Positions 1 through 9,947 of a stretch of 64,000 nucleotides of DNA are shown in pieces. The position numbers were made by a program, and so were the translations under genes. Source of the stretch: an uncultured Alteromonadaceae bacterium (lineage in GTDB: Bacteria; Pseudomonadota; Gammaproteobacteria; Enterobacterales; Alteromonadaceae); NCBI GenBank assembly GCA_947494925.1, contig CANLWS010000002.1, positions 248,001 through 312,000 on the forward strand, given 5' to 3'. The notes under the pieces are model-generated. The model saw only the letters and a program-made list of their open reading frames with translations. It was not told the DNA's origin and did not search any database. Positions within the stretch are counted from its first letter, which is position 1. The number at the start of each line of letters is the position of its first letter.

Positions 1-4
1 CAAG

Positions 5-643
5 TTGAATTCGCCGTTGCCTTCTATAAAGTATTTGTGGACAGAATTACTCCTTTTGTTTGTTCTTGTCCCCAGCCTAACCCTTACCTCCCTGCCCATC
101 TGGTTGACAGTCGCAATAATTTTATCAGCGTTGATCTACTGCGGGATTGTAGGTAAAAAGTCCGGTCTGTTTAAACGACGAAATTTTTTTCGCTTTCAAA
201 AATCCCAGCTCATTGGCCAGGAATTTGTCCGATTGCTGTTTTTTTATAGTGTATCTACCTGTTTGATGGTCGTGTATGCAAGCGAGGATTTGTTCAGGGT
301 CGTGTTGAATCAACCTCTTTTATGGCTTGGAATAAGTCTGTTTTACGTATTATTTTCTGTTATTCCGCAAGAAGTGATATATCGACATTTCTTTTTTGCA
401 CGCTATCAGGCACTCGTGACCAACCGGGCAGCATTTGTCCTATTAAATGCCAGTCTGTTTTCTTTGGCTCACCTTATGTTTGAAAACTTGCTGGTTCTGG
501 CCTTAACCTTTGTGGGAGGAATACTCTTTGCCCTGACTTATCAACGAAAACGGTCGCTGATACTGGTTTGTCTGGAGCACAGTCTATATGGATTATGGTT
601 GTATACGCTAGGTCTGGGGCAAATGCTGGCCTTTCCAGGGTAG
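5..643 (+). CDS. CPBP-family (Abi/CAAX-like) intramembrane protease homologue
   Basis: Predicted integral inner-membrane protein of 212 residues with about six hydrophobic segments. It carries the CPBP (Rce1-like) motif series: PQEVIYR near residues 121-127, FSLAH near 152-156 and HSLYG near 192-196. The family contains membrane glutamate/histidine proteases, often of unknown substrate. The usual first Glu of EExxxR is Gln here, and the last motif has Gly where Asn or Asp is common, so activity is uncertain. The frame opens with TTG five bases from the window edge, so the true start could lie outside the window. Nothing around it indicates its job. Confidence 0.75.
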   Translation: MNSPLPSIKYLWTELLLLFVLVPSLTLTSLPIWLTVAIILSALIYCGIVGKKSGLFKRRNFFRFQKSQLIGQEFVRLLFFYSVSTCLMVVYASEDLFRVVLNQPLLWLGISLFYVLFSVIPQEVIYRHFFFARYQALVTNRAAFVLLNASLFSLAHLMFENLLVLALTFVGGILFALTYQRKRSLILVCLEHSLYGLWLYTLGLGQMLAFPG

Positions 644-713
644 TGTTGAGTGCACCTTATACAAATCCGTATAAAGAAGTAGATTGGAATTTTTTCAAGT
701 TGATTGACAAGTG

Positions 714-732
714 GGGTGATTAGCTCAGAGCG
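714..732 (+). pseudogene. possible 5' fragment of a tRNA-Val gene
   Basis: Bases 714-728 read GGGTGATTAGCTCAG, which from memory is the acceptor and D-arm start of gammaproteobacterial tRNA-Val(UAC). They are followed by AGCG, as if part of the D-loop were deleted. No anticodon arm, T arm or 3' CCA follows, and the next bases run into the 3' end of the neighbouring minus-strand gene. The match is short, so chance is possible. Confidence 0.3.
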
Positions 733-733
733 T

Positions 734-1123
734 TTACTGGTGTGATACCAAAGTAAAATCTGCCTCGCCAACCACTTTTCGAAAATCAGCTGGTTTTTTA
801 TCATTTAACAGCGCTAACTCACCCCGGGCATCTATCAGTTTTTGAAAATTAGCTTCACGTTGCGAAAATTGTTTTTCACTGGCATACACGGTCACCAGAG
901 CCAGATCGTATTCCGCTCTATTGCCCGTCTGTAAAACACTAAAGCCTTTTATATAGCTCTGCTTCACTGCCTCTTCACGCAATTTCTGCCAATTGTTCTG
1001 ATAATAATACAACGCTTCTGAATGGTTGCCGTTAAGCACTTTGACAAAGTCGTACGTATGAATTTCGTTTGCAAAAAGATTGCAACAAAATAATGTGAAT
1101 AGCGTGAATGTTGGTACTTTCAT
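734..1123 (-). CDS. secreted protein of unknown function, 129 aa
   Basis: I do not recognise this protein. From the ATG at 1123 it begins MKVPTFTLFTLFCCNLFA, a plausible cleavable signal peptide. The mature part is about 110 residues, soluble and alpha-helical in character (many Gln, Glu, Lys and Ala), with no obvious motif and no cysteine in the mature chain. An in-frame extension to 1168 exists but would run back through the ihfA terminator and hide the signal peptide. The gene starts about 10 bases beyond that terminator, so it either has a promoter inside the ihfA 3' end or depends on read-through. Confidence 0.6.
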   Translation of the reverse strand: MKVPTFTLFTLFCCNLFANEIHTYDFVKVLNGNHSEALYYYQNNWQKLREEAVKQSYIKGFSVLQTGNRAEYDLALVTVYASEKQFSQREANFQKLIDARGELALLNDKKPADFRKVVGEADFTLVSHQ

Positions 1124-1133
1124 CGTTTTTAAA

Positions 1134-1164
1134 ACAATAAAAAACGCACCTGACAAGGTGCGTT
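1134..1164 (-). terminator. rho-independent terminator of pheS-pheT-ihfA
   Basis: A perfect 9-bp stem (1143-1151 with 1156-1164) encloses the 4-base loop GACA. On the minus strand it is followed by a T-rich run (1134-1144). It lies just beyond the ihfA stop codon. Confidence 0.9.
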
Positions 1165-1169
1165 CCAAA

Positions 1170-1472
1170 TTATTGAACCGAAGATGGTTTGGTGTTTTCT
1201 ACCCTGCTCTTCAGTTTCTGGCCAGGGCGGAAGGTAACAACTCTTCTGGCCTTGATGGGAATATCCTCACCCGTTTTCGGATTTCTACCAGGCCGTTCAT
1301 TTTTCTCTCTAAGGTCAAAGTTGCCAAATCCGGAAAGCTTGACTTGCTCCCCATCTTCAAGTGCTTCACGGACCTCTTCGAAAAAAGCTTCAACAAGATC
1401 TTTAGCATCTCGTTTATTCATGCCTAGTTTCTCAAACAAATGTTCCGCCATTTCGGCTTTGGTTAACGCCAT
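1170..1472 (-). CDS. ihfA: integration host factor subunit alpha
   Basis: DNA-bending protein of 100 residues, the usual length for IHF-alpha. It pairs with IHF-beta and bends specific DNA sites in the nucleoid, acting in recombination, replication and promoter architecture. The whole HU/IHF fold is present: the helical N-terminus [16 protein letters not shown] and the beta-arm signature [11 protein letters not shown] near residues 63-73, whose Pro intercalates DNA. It follows pheT with 4 bases between them, the conserved pheST-ihfA order, so it should be co-transcribed with the synthetase genes. A strong terminator follows. Confidence 0.97.
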   Translation of the reverse strand: MALTKAEMAEHLFEKLGMNKRDAKDLVEAFFEEVREALEDGEQVKLSGFGNFDLREKNERPGRNPKTGEDIPIKARRVVTFRPGQKLKSRVENTKPSSVQ

Positions 1473-1476
1473 ACCG

Positions 1477-3864
1477 TCAATCCCTCAATGATGCCCCAAA
1501 TTGCTCATTCAATCGGGACAGAATGTCATCCACCGCCGCTTGAATATCATTTTCTTCAAGCGTTCTCGTTGTGTCCTGGAGGGTAAGTGAAATAGCCAGG
1601 CTTTTATATCCTGCTTCAACCCCCTTACCTCTATATACATCGAACAAGTTTAGGCCAACTAGTTGATTTCCGCCAAATTTTTCGATGCAACTTAATATTT
1701 CGCCAACTACTTTATCTTCCTCTACTACTATAGCAATGTCACGTCTGTTAGCAGGAAATTTTGAAATTTCTGTGGCATCGGGTAAGTTTTTCAACCCCAT
1801 TTTAGCCACTTCCAATTCAAACACATAGGTTTTTCCATTCAGTCCAAGACTCTTTTCGAATTTTGGATGTAGGGCACCTAAATATCCGACAAACACATCA
1901 CCACGGTAAACCGCTGCAGTTTGGCCTGGGTGCAGCGCTGAATGACTACCCGTCTCAAAACGGAAATCTGATTCGGCCGCCGTCGACGCCAACAATGCTT
2001 CAACGTCCGCTTTTACATCGTAAAAGTCGACACTTGCATCATCTTTGTCCCAGTGTTCGTTACTTCGATTGCCGGTGATCACACCACCAATAACCTGTTC
2101 TTGTCTGACACCTGTCTGCTCAGACTCATCTGGTACAAACCGCAAACCAGACTCAAATAAACGAACCCGAGGTTGCTGCCGCTTCTGGTTGTAAGAAGCT
2201 GCTTGTAACAACCCTACCCACAATCCCAAACGCATCACTGACATGTCTGAAGAAATAGGGTGTGGTAATATAAGACCTTGAATATCAGGAAATAATTGCG
2301 CCTGCGCTTTTGGATCAACAAAAGAATAGGTAATCGCTTCCTGGTAGTCTCTATTAACCAGACTCTGTTTTAGTCCATACAAAGACAGCTTTTGTTCCTC
2401 ATGAGTCGACATTTTTAATTTTGCCGTTGGAGAAACTTCAGGAATGTTGTTATAACCATACACTCTGGCGATTTCTTCAATCAGATCTTCTTCAATACTA
2501 ATATCAAACCGGTAGCTTGGAACCTGTGCTTGCCACTGTCCATTTGTAAAGTCTACGTCTAATCCGAGTCTTTGCAGTATGTCCGTTACCTGTTCGGCAT
2601 CAACTTTTATACCTAATACCCGGGCCAGTCGCTGTTCTCTCAACCGCACTTTCCTGGGCGCTGGCAGGTGCTCCTGACTGACACCTTCCACAATCGGACC
2701 CGCTTCGCCACCAACAATATCAAGCAATAATTGCGTTGCACGTTCCATCGCAGCACGCTGTAAGTGCGGATCAACACCTCTTTCATAGCGATGAGAGGCG
2801 TCAGTGTGTAATCCGTATTGACGCGCTTTGCCCATAATGGCGTCAGGGGCAAAAAACGCACTTTCAAGGAAAATATGTTGGCTGTTTTCAGTCACACCTG
2901 AGTCCAATCCACCAAAAATACCTGCCATTGCCAAGGCTTTCTTCTCATCAGCAATCACAAGGGTGTTATCCTTTAATTCAACTTCGTTTCCATCCAGTAA
3001 TGTCAGCTTCTCGCCTTTGGCAGCCATTCTGACCACCACATCACCTTCAAGCTTGTCATGATCGAAAGCATGCATTGGGTGACCAAGTTCCAGCAAAACG
3101 AAGTTAGTCACGTCTACCACTGGATCAATGCTGCGCACACCGCTGCGACGCAGCTTTTCCTGCATCCACAAAGGCGAGCGTGTATTCAGATTGATGTTGC
3201 GAATAACACGGCCTAGGTATCTGGGGCAAGCTTCAGGCGCCTGCAATCTGATACCACGAGCGTCTTCGTGTTTTTCTTCAACCACGTCGATTTCTGGCTT
3301 GCATACTTCAGCTTGGTTTAACACACCTACTTCGCGAGCAAGGCCACGTATACCCAGGCAATCTGCTCGATTTGGGGTCAAATCCACTTCAACCATCATA
3401 TCATCGAGTTGCAAATACTCTCTGATATCCTGTCCTACCGGCGCATCCTGAGGTAATTCAAGTATCCCATCATGATCGTCAGAAATGCCTAGTTCAGAAT
3501 TGCTGCAGAGCATGCCGAAAGAAGGCTGACCACGTAACTTCGCTTTTTTAATTTTGAAATTGCCGGGCAATACTGCACCCACAGTCGCGACTGCCACTTT
3601 CAGACCCTGGCGACAATTTGGTGCTCCGCAGACTATGTCCAACAATTCGTCAGCACCGACGTTTATTTTGGTAACTCGCAATTTGTCTGCATCAGGATGC
3701 TGTCCGCATTCAACAACTTCGCCGACCACTACACCGCTGAATTCACCGGCGACCGGTTCGAGGCCATCAACTTCCAGACCAGCCATGCTGAGTTGTTCTG
3801 CTAGTTCTTCACTGGATATTTCCGGGTTGACCCATTCTCTCAACCACTTTTCACTGAATTTCAT
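1477..3864 (-). CDS. pheT: phenylalanine--tRNA ligase beta subunit
   Basis: Large subunit (795 residues, normal length) of the alpha2-beta2 class II PheRS, which charges tRNA-Phe in the cytoplasm. The N-terminus [14 protein letters not shown] leads into the tRNA-binding EMAP-like domain (about 40-150). B3/B4 editing domains (about 210-370), the B5 domain (about 400-475), a catalytic-like domain and a C-terminal FDX-ACB anticodon-binding domain (about 700-794) follow. It begins 14 bases after pheS and runs into ihfA, so the three form one operon. No disruption was seen. Confidence 0.97.
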   Translation of the reverse strand: MKFSEKWLREWVNPEISSEELAEQLSMAGLEVDGLEPVAGEFSGVVVGEVVECGQHPDADKLRVTKINVGADELLDIVCGAPNCRQGLKVAVATVGAVLPGNFKIKKAKLRGQPSFGMLCSNSELGISDDHDGILELPQDAPVGQDIREYLQLDDMMVEVDLTPNRADCLGIRGLAREVGVLNQAEVCKPEIDVVEEKHEDARGIRLQAPEACPRYLGRVIRNINLNTRSPLWMQEKLRRSGVRSIDPVVDVTNFVLLELGHPMHAFDHDKLEGDVVVRMAAKGEKLTLLDGNEVELKDNTLVIADEKKALAMAGIFGGLDSGVTENSQHIFLESAFFAPDAIMGKARQYGLHTDASHRYERGVDPHLQRAAMERATQLLLDIVGGEAGPIVEGVSQEHLPAPRKVRLREQRLARVLGIKVDAEQVTDILQRLGLDVDFTNGQWQAQVPSYRFDISIEEDLIEEIARVYGYNNIPEVSPTAKLKMSTHEEQKLSLYGLKQSLVNRDYQEAITYSFVDPKAQAQLFPDIQGLILPHPISSDMSVMRLGLWVGLLQAASYNQKRQQPRVRLFESGLRFVPDESEQTGVRQEQVIGGVITGNRSNEHWDKDDASVDFYDVKADVEALLASTAAESDFRFETGSHSALHPGQTAAVYRGDVFVGYLGALHPKFEKSLGLNGKTYVFELEVAKMGLKNLPDATEISKFPANRRDIAIVVEEDKVVGEILSCIEKFGGNQLVGLNLFDVYRGKGVEAGYKSLAISLTLQDTTRTLEENDIQAAVDDILSRLNEQFGASLRD

Positions 3865-3878
3865 TTTTCTGCTCTGCC

Positions 3879-5251
<1,373 letters not shown>

Positions 5252-5389
5252 TCATCGAACCTGACTGGTCTGTTTTTCGGTCTGATATGTTACCTGTCGA
5301 TCGAAAACGTTTCCTTTAATGACAATGACAACGCAGCAAACCAGACAGACCATGGTGACAGCAACCATGCTTCGATGGGTAATTTTCAT
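5252..5389 (-). CDS. possible 45-aa single-pass membrane protein
   Basis: A short frame starts at ATG 5389 and ends in TGA at 5252. The product starts MKITHRSMVAVTMVCLVCC, continues with a Val/Ile stretch that makes one membrane segment of about 20 residues, and ends in a polar, Gln- and Thr-rich tail. A weak purine-rich site (GGGA) lies about 8 bases upstream. Hydrophobicity plus a charged N-terminus favour a real small protein or a signal peptide, but I recognise no family. It lies between pheS and the secreted gene at 5623-6372, all on the minus strand. Confidence 0.35.
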   Translation of the reverse strand: MKITHRSMVAVTMVCLVCCVVIVIKGNVFDRQVTYQTEKQTSQVR

Positions 5390-5622
5390 AATAAATCCCG
5401 GATTAAATGGGTTAATGAATAAAACGTATCTAGTTCTATTTGGTTGACACTGAATCGGAAGTGCAAGCTTGCTTCAAGTCAACTATGCGTTTGAATTCAA
5501 GAAAGCCTATACGAATTTAACTTTGAGTGAGCCCAATATCTAGCTCTCAATACTCAATAAATTTTAATAATTCTGCTTTTCGATTTTTAGAGGATCGCAG
5601 CCTTTCGGTGCTTCTATAAACA

Positions 5623-6372
5623 CTACTTAAGAATGCACATTTTATTGCCACAAATTTCATGCTCTTTTAATTCATATGAGTAAGCTCTAATATATTCATT
5701 TATTGATTCACAAGCTGAATCAATTTGACTACTTAATTTTGAGAGCAAACGTTTGTTCCCAGAACCAACGTAAGTCATTAACTTGCCATTCTCGAAGTTT
5801 TTATTAGACATATATTTTATGCTAGAAACATATCGATCTGCATGAGGAACTCCCGAACAATCTGCCGATTCAAAGTACAATTCATAGTTTGCTACCCTTG
5901 TATCCAATATTTTTACCATTCCTGAATCATCAACATAGCTCACGTATCTATTACTTTCTATACTTGCAAATTTCCCTACAGGGGTAACACCATCGCTTTT
6001 ATAAACAACTAATGGCTTATCCAAATTGTCTGGAGAAGCGTGAGATTGAGAAGCTACCAATTCCACTTTGTTTGCCCTTTGCACACCGTCGATAACAGCG
6101 CAGTCTTCAGCGCCAGTAACAGAGACGTTTAGTGACGGGGTGGCAATTCCTGTTAACAGCAACGGATACATTGCACGACCAGTCTCATTCTCAAGGGACA
6201 AGGCATAGTGGTTTTCGTTGCCCGTTGAAACACAAGTAGGAAGCTGAGAAGAAAGGTCACCATCTATGGAGAATCGTACTTTTTGATCTTCGACACTGAT
6301 TATCTCAATATTTCCAGATGCCATACTTGCTGTTGACCATAATATGGCAACTATGCTGAATATTTTTTTCAT
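5623..6372 (-). CDS. secreted protein of unknown function, 249 aa
   Basis: I do not recognise this protein. It starts MKKIFSIVAILWSTASMASG, a clear Sec signal peptide cleaved near ASG. The mature region has about seven cysteines, including a C-terminal CGNKMC, which suggests disulfides in the periplasm or outside the cell. The chain has beta-rich character, with alternating hydrophobic and polar residues, and no known motif. It sits in the block between rplT and pheS that has no core genes, alongside a secreted FnIII/cadherin-like protein transcribed the other way, so a cell-surface role is an inference from context only. Confidence 0.6.
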   Translation of the reverse strand: MKKIFSIVAILWSTASMASGNIEIISVEDQKVRFSIDGDLSSQLPTCVSTGNENHYALSLENETGRAMYPLLLTGIATPSLNVSVTGAEDCAVIDGVQRANKVELVASQSHASPDNLDKPLVVYKSDGVTPVGKFASIESNRYVSYVDDSGMVKILDTRVANYELYFESADCSGVPHADRYVSSIKYMSNKNFENGKLMTYVGSGNKRLLSKLSSQIDSACESINEYIRAYSYELKEHEICGNKMCILK

Positions 6373-6597
6373 TCCTTGTCCTTGAGCCCGGCTCTCTATC
6401 TATAACTTAGATGTGATGTGAATCCTGAATTGGCGCGATATTATCAGTTTCAAAACGTGAATTACAATGCTGATTTAATTTTTTTATTTGACTAGTTAGC
6501 TTTGCGGCAACATAATCACGCCGCTAGAATCAAGCTAATAGTTGTTCGGTTGAATAAGACTTCGCCGAAAAATGCAATGGAATAACATTGACCAAGT

Positions 6598-8274
6598 ATG
6601 GACACTACATCATATAAAACTCTGATAGCTCTGACCATTTCCACCGGATTAGCATTCTATTCTGGAGCTGCGGTGGCAAACAAATGGATAGCGCCTGTTG
6701 CAGAATATGCAATGTATCAAAAATCGGTACCTGACACTCCCAAACTTGGAAGTTTACCTGTTATCGACACGGATGGGAGTTTTGATGTTGCCTGGACCAC
6801 ACCAGAACAAGTCAATAACAGTGATACTGGGAACCACTATATCGTGGAAATAACCCAGCCACTGGCACAAGCAAAGCAAAGTAAGTTTTCTCTGACACTA
6901 GCTCGCTCTTCCTCTTCTGCCAACGATCAACAGAACTGGTCGTTGCTATACGACGGCAAAAGCCAACAAACATCTGTTTATAAGCTTCCAGAATCACAGT
7001 ATCAGATCCGGGTCAAAGCATGCAGTAACAACGGCTGCAGTAATTTCGATTATTCTGATTCGGTCAATGTAGAACATCAGATCACCGCAAATAATGACTC
7101 CTACGGGCAGCTACAAAATGCCAGCTCAAAACTGTTTGTAGTGAGCAATGACTTTGAACCCACGGGTGCAAAGCTGTTGGTTAACGACATTGTGTCACAA
7201 CCTCAATTTGGTGAAGCAAGAATAACTGAAGAAGGTGATCGAATTGAATATTCCAATACGTCAGGTTTTTGCTTTGGAAAAAATTATTTTGAAGATAGTT
7301 TGGCCTATAGAGCTAAAAACCTTGCAGGGGAAATATCCAATTCAGCAAGTGTGACGATCAAAGTTGTTTGTGCTGGCGAAGCACCGATACAGGAAGATGT
7401 ACACTCAGCCTTTCCTGTAGGAACGGATTTGAGCAAATTTCGGTTCTATGAAAAAAATGGTGAGCTCTTTTTACGTTCTCTACCAAGCCAATTTGCTTCA
7501 ATAGGCCATCTAATCCTGCCTATTGTGAAAGACCAAGGAATAACTCGTTTCTACCGACAAAATGATGCGTGGGTCTCAGTAGTTATTTCCACAGAAATGT
7601 TTGAGAATATAAATCCAAATTTATTACCTTCGTCCCAGGTCACTGCGAATGATTCGGACGGAAACGGTTTTGTAGAGTTTTCTGTAGCGACTCCTGATGG
7701 TCCGTTATACCCATTCGCGATGAACGATAGTCAGGTGTATTCGCTGGGTGAGACCACCACCATAAACGTGCTTGAAAACGACTCAGTTTCTAGTCCAGGA
7801 AAGTTGACAATCTCCAGCATTACCTACCCACCTAAATTTGGCACAGTGACCATATTGGGTGACCAGATTTTGTATCAAAATAACGAAGCCTGTGGGCAAG
7901 ATTATTTTGAGTATAAAGTAAGGAACTCTTCAGGAAGAGAATCTTCTGCAGCGACTGTTGTTTTGGATTGTGGCGATTTGGTCAGCGTTGAAACATCAGA
8001 TGTTACAGTGGGGCAAACCTTTTCTATTACTCTCAGGGTTCCCGCTAGCCAATATTGCCTGATAGGCCATGACCCCCAGAAACACAAAGGGTTGCACTAT
8101 TACGAGCAGAAATTTTATCAGGTAGGTGAAAATTTGCTTGATTGGCAGTGTTTTGACGACTTGAATGTTGCAACGAGTAACGGCACTTTTAAAATTAACG
8201 TATTACGTCTTCCTCCACCAGAAAATATGCATGTCAAGGAAGGCGAGACAGAAAACATGGAACTGAATCAATGA
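6598..8274 (+). CDS. secreted multidomain protein with FnIII-like and cadherin/VCBS-like repeats
   Basis: Exported protein of 558 residues. A signal peptide (about 1-28, ending GAAVAN) is followed by a fibronectin-III-like domain (about 42-160) that ends YQIRVKACSNNGC. Two repeats of the Ig-like 'NDS...G...Y...F...S.A' type (Big_9/VCBS class) follow: one near 163-260 (ending EISNSASVTIKVVC) and one near 380-460 (ending RESSAATVVLDC). Each repeat ends in a cysteine. Such repeats usually form surface or secreted adhesion modules. No sortase signal, autotransporter barrel or enzymatic domain is visible. The stop codon overlaps the next start by 4 bases, so the two genes are translationally coupled. 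Confidence 0.7.
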   Translation: MDTTSYKTLIALTISTGLAFYSGAAVANKWIAPVAEYAMYQKSVPDTPKLGSLPVIDTDGSFDVAWTTPEQVNNSDTGNHYIVEITQPLAQAKQSKFSLTLARSSSSANDQQNWSLLYDGKSQQTSVYKLPESQYQIRVKACSNNGCSNFDYSDSVNVEHQITANNDSYGQLQNASSKLFVVSNDFEPTGAKLLVNDIVSQPQFGEARITEEGDRIEYSNTSGFCFGKNYFEDSLAYRAKNLAGEISNSASVTIKVVCAGEAPIQEDVHSAFPVGTDLSKFRFYEKNGELFLRSLPSQFASIGHLILPIVKDQGITRFYRQNDAWVSVVISTEMFENINPNLLPSSQVTANDSDGNGFVEFSVATPDGPLYPFAMNDSQVYSLGETTTINVLENDSVSSPGKLTISSITYPPKFGTVTILGDQILYQNNEACGQDYFEYKVRNSSGRESSAATVVLDCGDLVSVETSDVTVGQTFSITLRVPASQYCLIGHDPQKHKGLHYYEQKFYQVGENLLDWQCFDDLNVATSNGTFKINVLRLPPPENMHVKEGETENMELNQ

Positions 8275-8627
8275 ATAAACTATTTAAATTATCGTTAACT
8301 TTATTGGGCCTAGCTATATGCTTTGAATCAGGCGCAGCAGAAACTGTACAATGTCGTGATCTAACTGTGGTGAAGGTTGCAGTTGAGGGCGAACGGTTTG
8401 ATGACTTTACTGTCTTTTCGAATAAGATGGTTATCAATTTTAGTCCAGCCTGTGATGGCGTTACCTGGTCGCACACGGAGGTTAATAATCATTTGATGGA
8501 TGATTTCCTTGCGGTGGCCCTTGCTGCAAAAACCACAGGTCATAAAGTACAAATTGGCCTCAATAAAGGCCCCGGATTTGAAACACAGGTATCTCGACAG
8601 CTATCCTTTATAGCCATTCAAGACTAG
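8271..8627 (+). CDS. small secreted protein coupled to the repeat protein, 118 aa
   Basis: The start overlaps the preceding gene by ATGA. A signal peptide of about 23 residues (ending ESGAAE) leaves a mature chain of about 95 residues with two cysteines (near 27 and 64), probably one disulfide. The pattern 'two cysteines, then LAVALAAKTTGHKVQIGL' is one I have seen in short periplasmic or secreted marine gammaproteobacterial proteins of unknown role, some compared with cytotoxin B-subunit folds. That comparison is weak here. The tight coupling suggests it works with the 558-residue protein. Confidence 0.6.
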   Translation: MNKLFKLSLTLLGLAICFESGAAETVQCRDLTVVKVAVEGERFDDFTVFSNKMVINFSPACDGVTWSHTEVNNHLMDDFLAVALAAKTTGHKVQIGLNKGPGFETQVSRQLSFIAIQD

Positions 8628-8717
8628 CCTTGGAAAATGGGAGCTGCACAATTCTTTGTAGGCTCTCCATTTCTTTGTTGTTTCCGTTCTGTTTCTTGGG
8701 AACCATCGAAAACCAGC

Positions 8718-8745
8718 TCTCACTTCGTTCGACAATTCGCTTAAT
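8718..8745 (-). repeat. partial copy of the CGAAGCG-type interspersed repeat
   Basis: On the minus strand it reads AAGCGAATTGTCGAACGAAG and on, matching the core of the element at 9104-9156 and 61331-61397 (GAAGCGAATA-CCGA-CG-AG-GAGA). The end arms are not preserved. Confidence 0.5.
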
Positions 8746-8874
8746 TAATTTGAGCTATTGAGTAATTGATGTCATACCTTGACGACTTCAAGTAGTGATG
8801 ATCACCATGTGCAAATCCCGACTAAGGGTGTTTAAGAAATGACGATGTGGGATGAAGAACCTTCGGGTGATATA

Positions 8875-8904
8875 CGTCATCTCTGAATGCTCTTGTCGGA
8901 GACC
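8875..8904 (-). repeat. palindromic repeat copy 1 (GAATGCTCTTGTCGG type)
   Basis: A near-palindrome of the form CGTCAT-yCyGAATGyTCTTGTCGGrrA. It shares its core with the copies at 9029-9058 (same orientation) and 8924-8955 (opposite orientation). Confidence 0.6.
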
Positions 8905-8923
8905 TTTGGCTTAGTAGAATATT

Positions 8924-8955
8924 GATTCCGGCCCAAGAGCATTGCCGGAATGACG
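8924..8955 (+). repeat. palindromic repeat copy 2, inverted
   Basis: ATTCCGG and CCGGAAT arms flank CCAAGAGCATTG, followed by GACG. It is the reverse-oriented relative of the copies at 8875-8904 and 9029-9058. The CCGGAAT arm also opens the adjoining 26-bp tandem array. Confidence 0.6.
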
Positions 8956-9022
8956 TTAAATTTACTATTTCCGGAATGATGTGGAGTTTACTGTTTCGAG
9001 AATGACGATGAGTTTGAAATTA
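8945..9022 (+). repeat. three degenerate tandem 26-bp units
   Basis: Units at 8945-8970, 8971-8996 and 8997-9022 share the frame CCGGAATGAyG-----TTTACT-TTT. The third is the most diverged. The unit starts with the arm of the adjacent palindromic repeat, so the array probably grew from it. Confidence 0.5.
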
Positions 9023-9028
9023 CTCTAT

Positions 9029-9058
9029 CGTCATTCCCGAATGTTCTTGTCGGGAATT
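9029..9058 (-). repeat. palindromic repeat copy 3
   Basis: CGTCATTCCCGAATGTTCTT followed by GTCGGGAATT. The ATTCCCG/CGGGAAT arms form a hairpin. This is the best-preserved copy of the local family. Confidence 0.65.
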
Positions 9059-9103
9059 TACTTTGGGTTTTCCTAAGCAGCGTCAAGTAATGATAATCAA
9101 CTT

Positions 9104-9156
9104 GCGCATTTATCAAATCAGTAATCAAATCTCACTTCGTTCGGTTATTCGCTTCA
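9104..9156 (-). repeat. CGAAGCG-type interspersed repeat
   Basis: On the minus strand it reads GAAGCGAATAACCGAACGAA, then GTGAGA, TTGATT, and ends in ATGCGC. It aligns along its length with the elements at 61331-61397 (after prs) and 20355-20419 (after tRNA-Val). It lies immediately before the rplT terminator. Confidence 0.65.
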
Positions 9157-9173
9157 TTTCAATGAGCCAAACG

Positions 9174-9204
9174 AAAAAAGGCGAACCATCCTGGTTCGCC
9201 TTTT
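9174..9204 (-). terminator. rho-independent terminator of the thrS-infC-rpmI-rplT operon
   Basis: A perfect 9-bp stem (9180-9188 with 9192-9200) has the loop TCC. On the minus strand it is followed by six Ts (9174-9179). A shorter T run on the plus side could make it weakly bidirectional. Confidence 0.9.
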
Positions 9205-9236
9205 CCCGAAAGAACTTAAACTTAATTGTTAAAAAA

Positions 9237-9596
<360 letters not shown>

Positions 9597-9610
9597 TCAG
9601 TCTCCTCTCT

Positions 9611-9808
9611 TTACACGTATGGAAGCATGCGTTGGATCAACGCAGTATCCGCATCATGGACTAATTTCTTGCCACGAAGGTGACGCTTACGCTTAGAGCT
9701 CTTCTTGGTCAGAATGTGACGCAAGTGAGACTGTTTGCTCTTGAAACGGCCTGAAGCGGTTTTTCTAAAACGCTTGGCTGCTCCACTATTGGATTTCATT
9801 TTAGGCAT
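9611..9808 (-). CDS. rpmI: 50S ribosomal protein L35
   Basis: 65 residues, very basic, beginning [14 protein letters not shown] and containing [15 protein letters not shown], all typical of L35 in the large ribosomal subunit. It sits between infC and rplT as in most bacteria. The 139 bases between infC and rpmI are where the L20-responsive translational operator lies in E. coli. I cannot confirm the pseudoknot by eye. Confidence 0.98.
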   Translation of the reverse strand: MPKMKSNSGAAKRFRKTASGRFKSKQSHLRHILTKKSSKRKRHLRGKKLVHDADTALIQRMLPYV

Positions 9809-9947
9809 TGCTAAAACTCCGCATTGTTAAGACCACTCAGAATGGAACGTTTCGCGTCCATTACAGGGGTCAATAGTTACAACTTAGCAGCGTGGTGAAC
9901 TTGGGTGCAGATCCGGTTTTACGGTCCCAGTTACTTGTAAACCAACA

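Larger units (their letters stand above)
8628..9173. other. repeat-rich intergenic region downstream of rplT
   Basis: About 550 bases with no credible gene. It holds copies of two short interspersed repeat types, listed separately, and a tandem 26-bp array. The opposing genes (plus strand ending 8627, minus strand ending 9237) converge here, the usual place for REP-like elements. Confidence 0.7.

Noticed and set aside
1189..1491. Open frame on the plus strand opposite ihfA and the pheT end
   Set aside because: It lies wholly antisense to a conserved gene and has a Ser/Arg-rich composition typical of a shadow frame.
3128..3451. Open frames on the plus strand opposite pheT (also 2828-3061 and 3554-3886)
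   Set aside because: Antisense to pheT, without ribosome sites and of non-natural composition.
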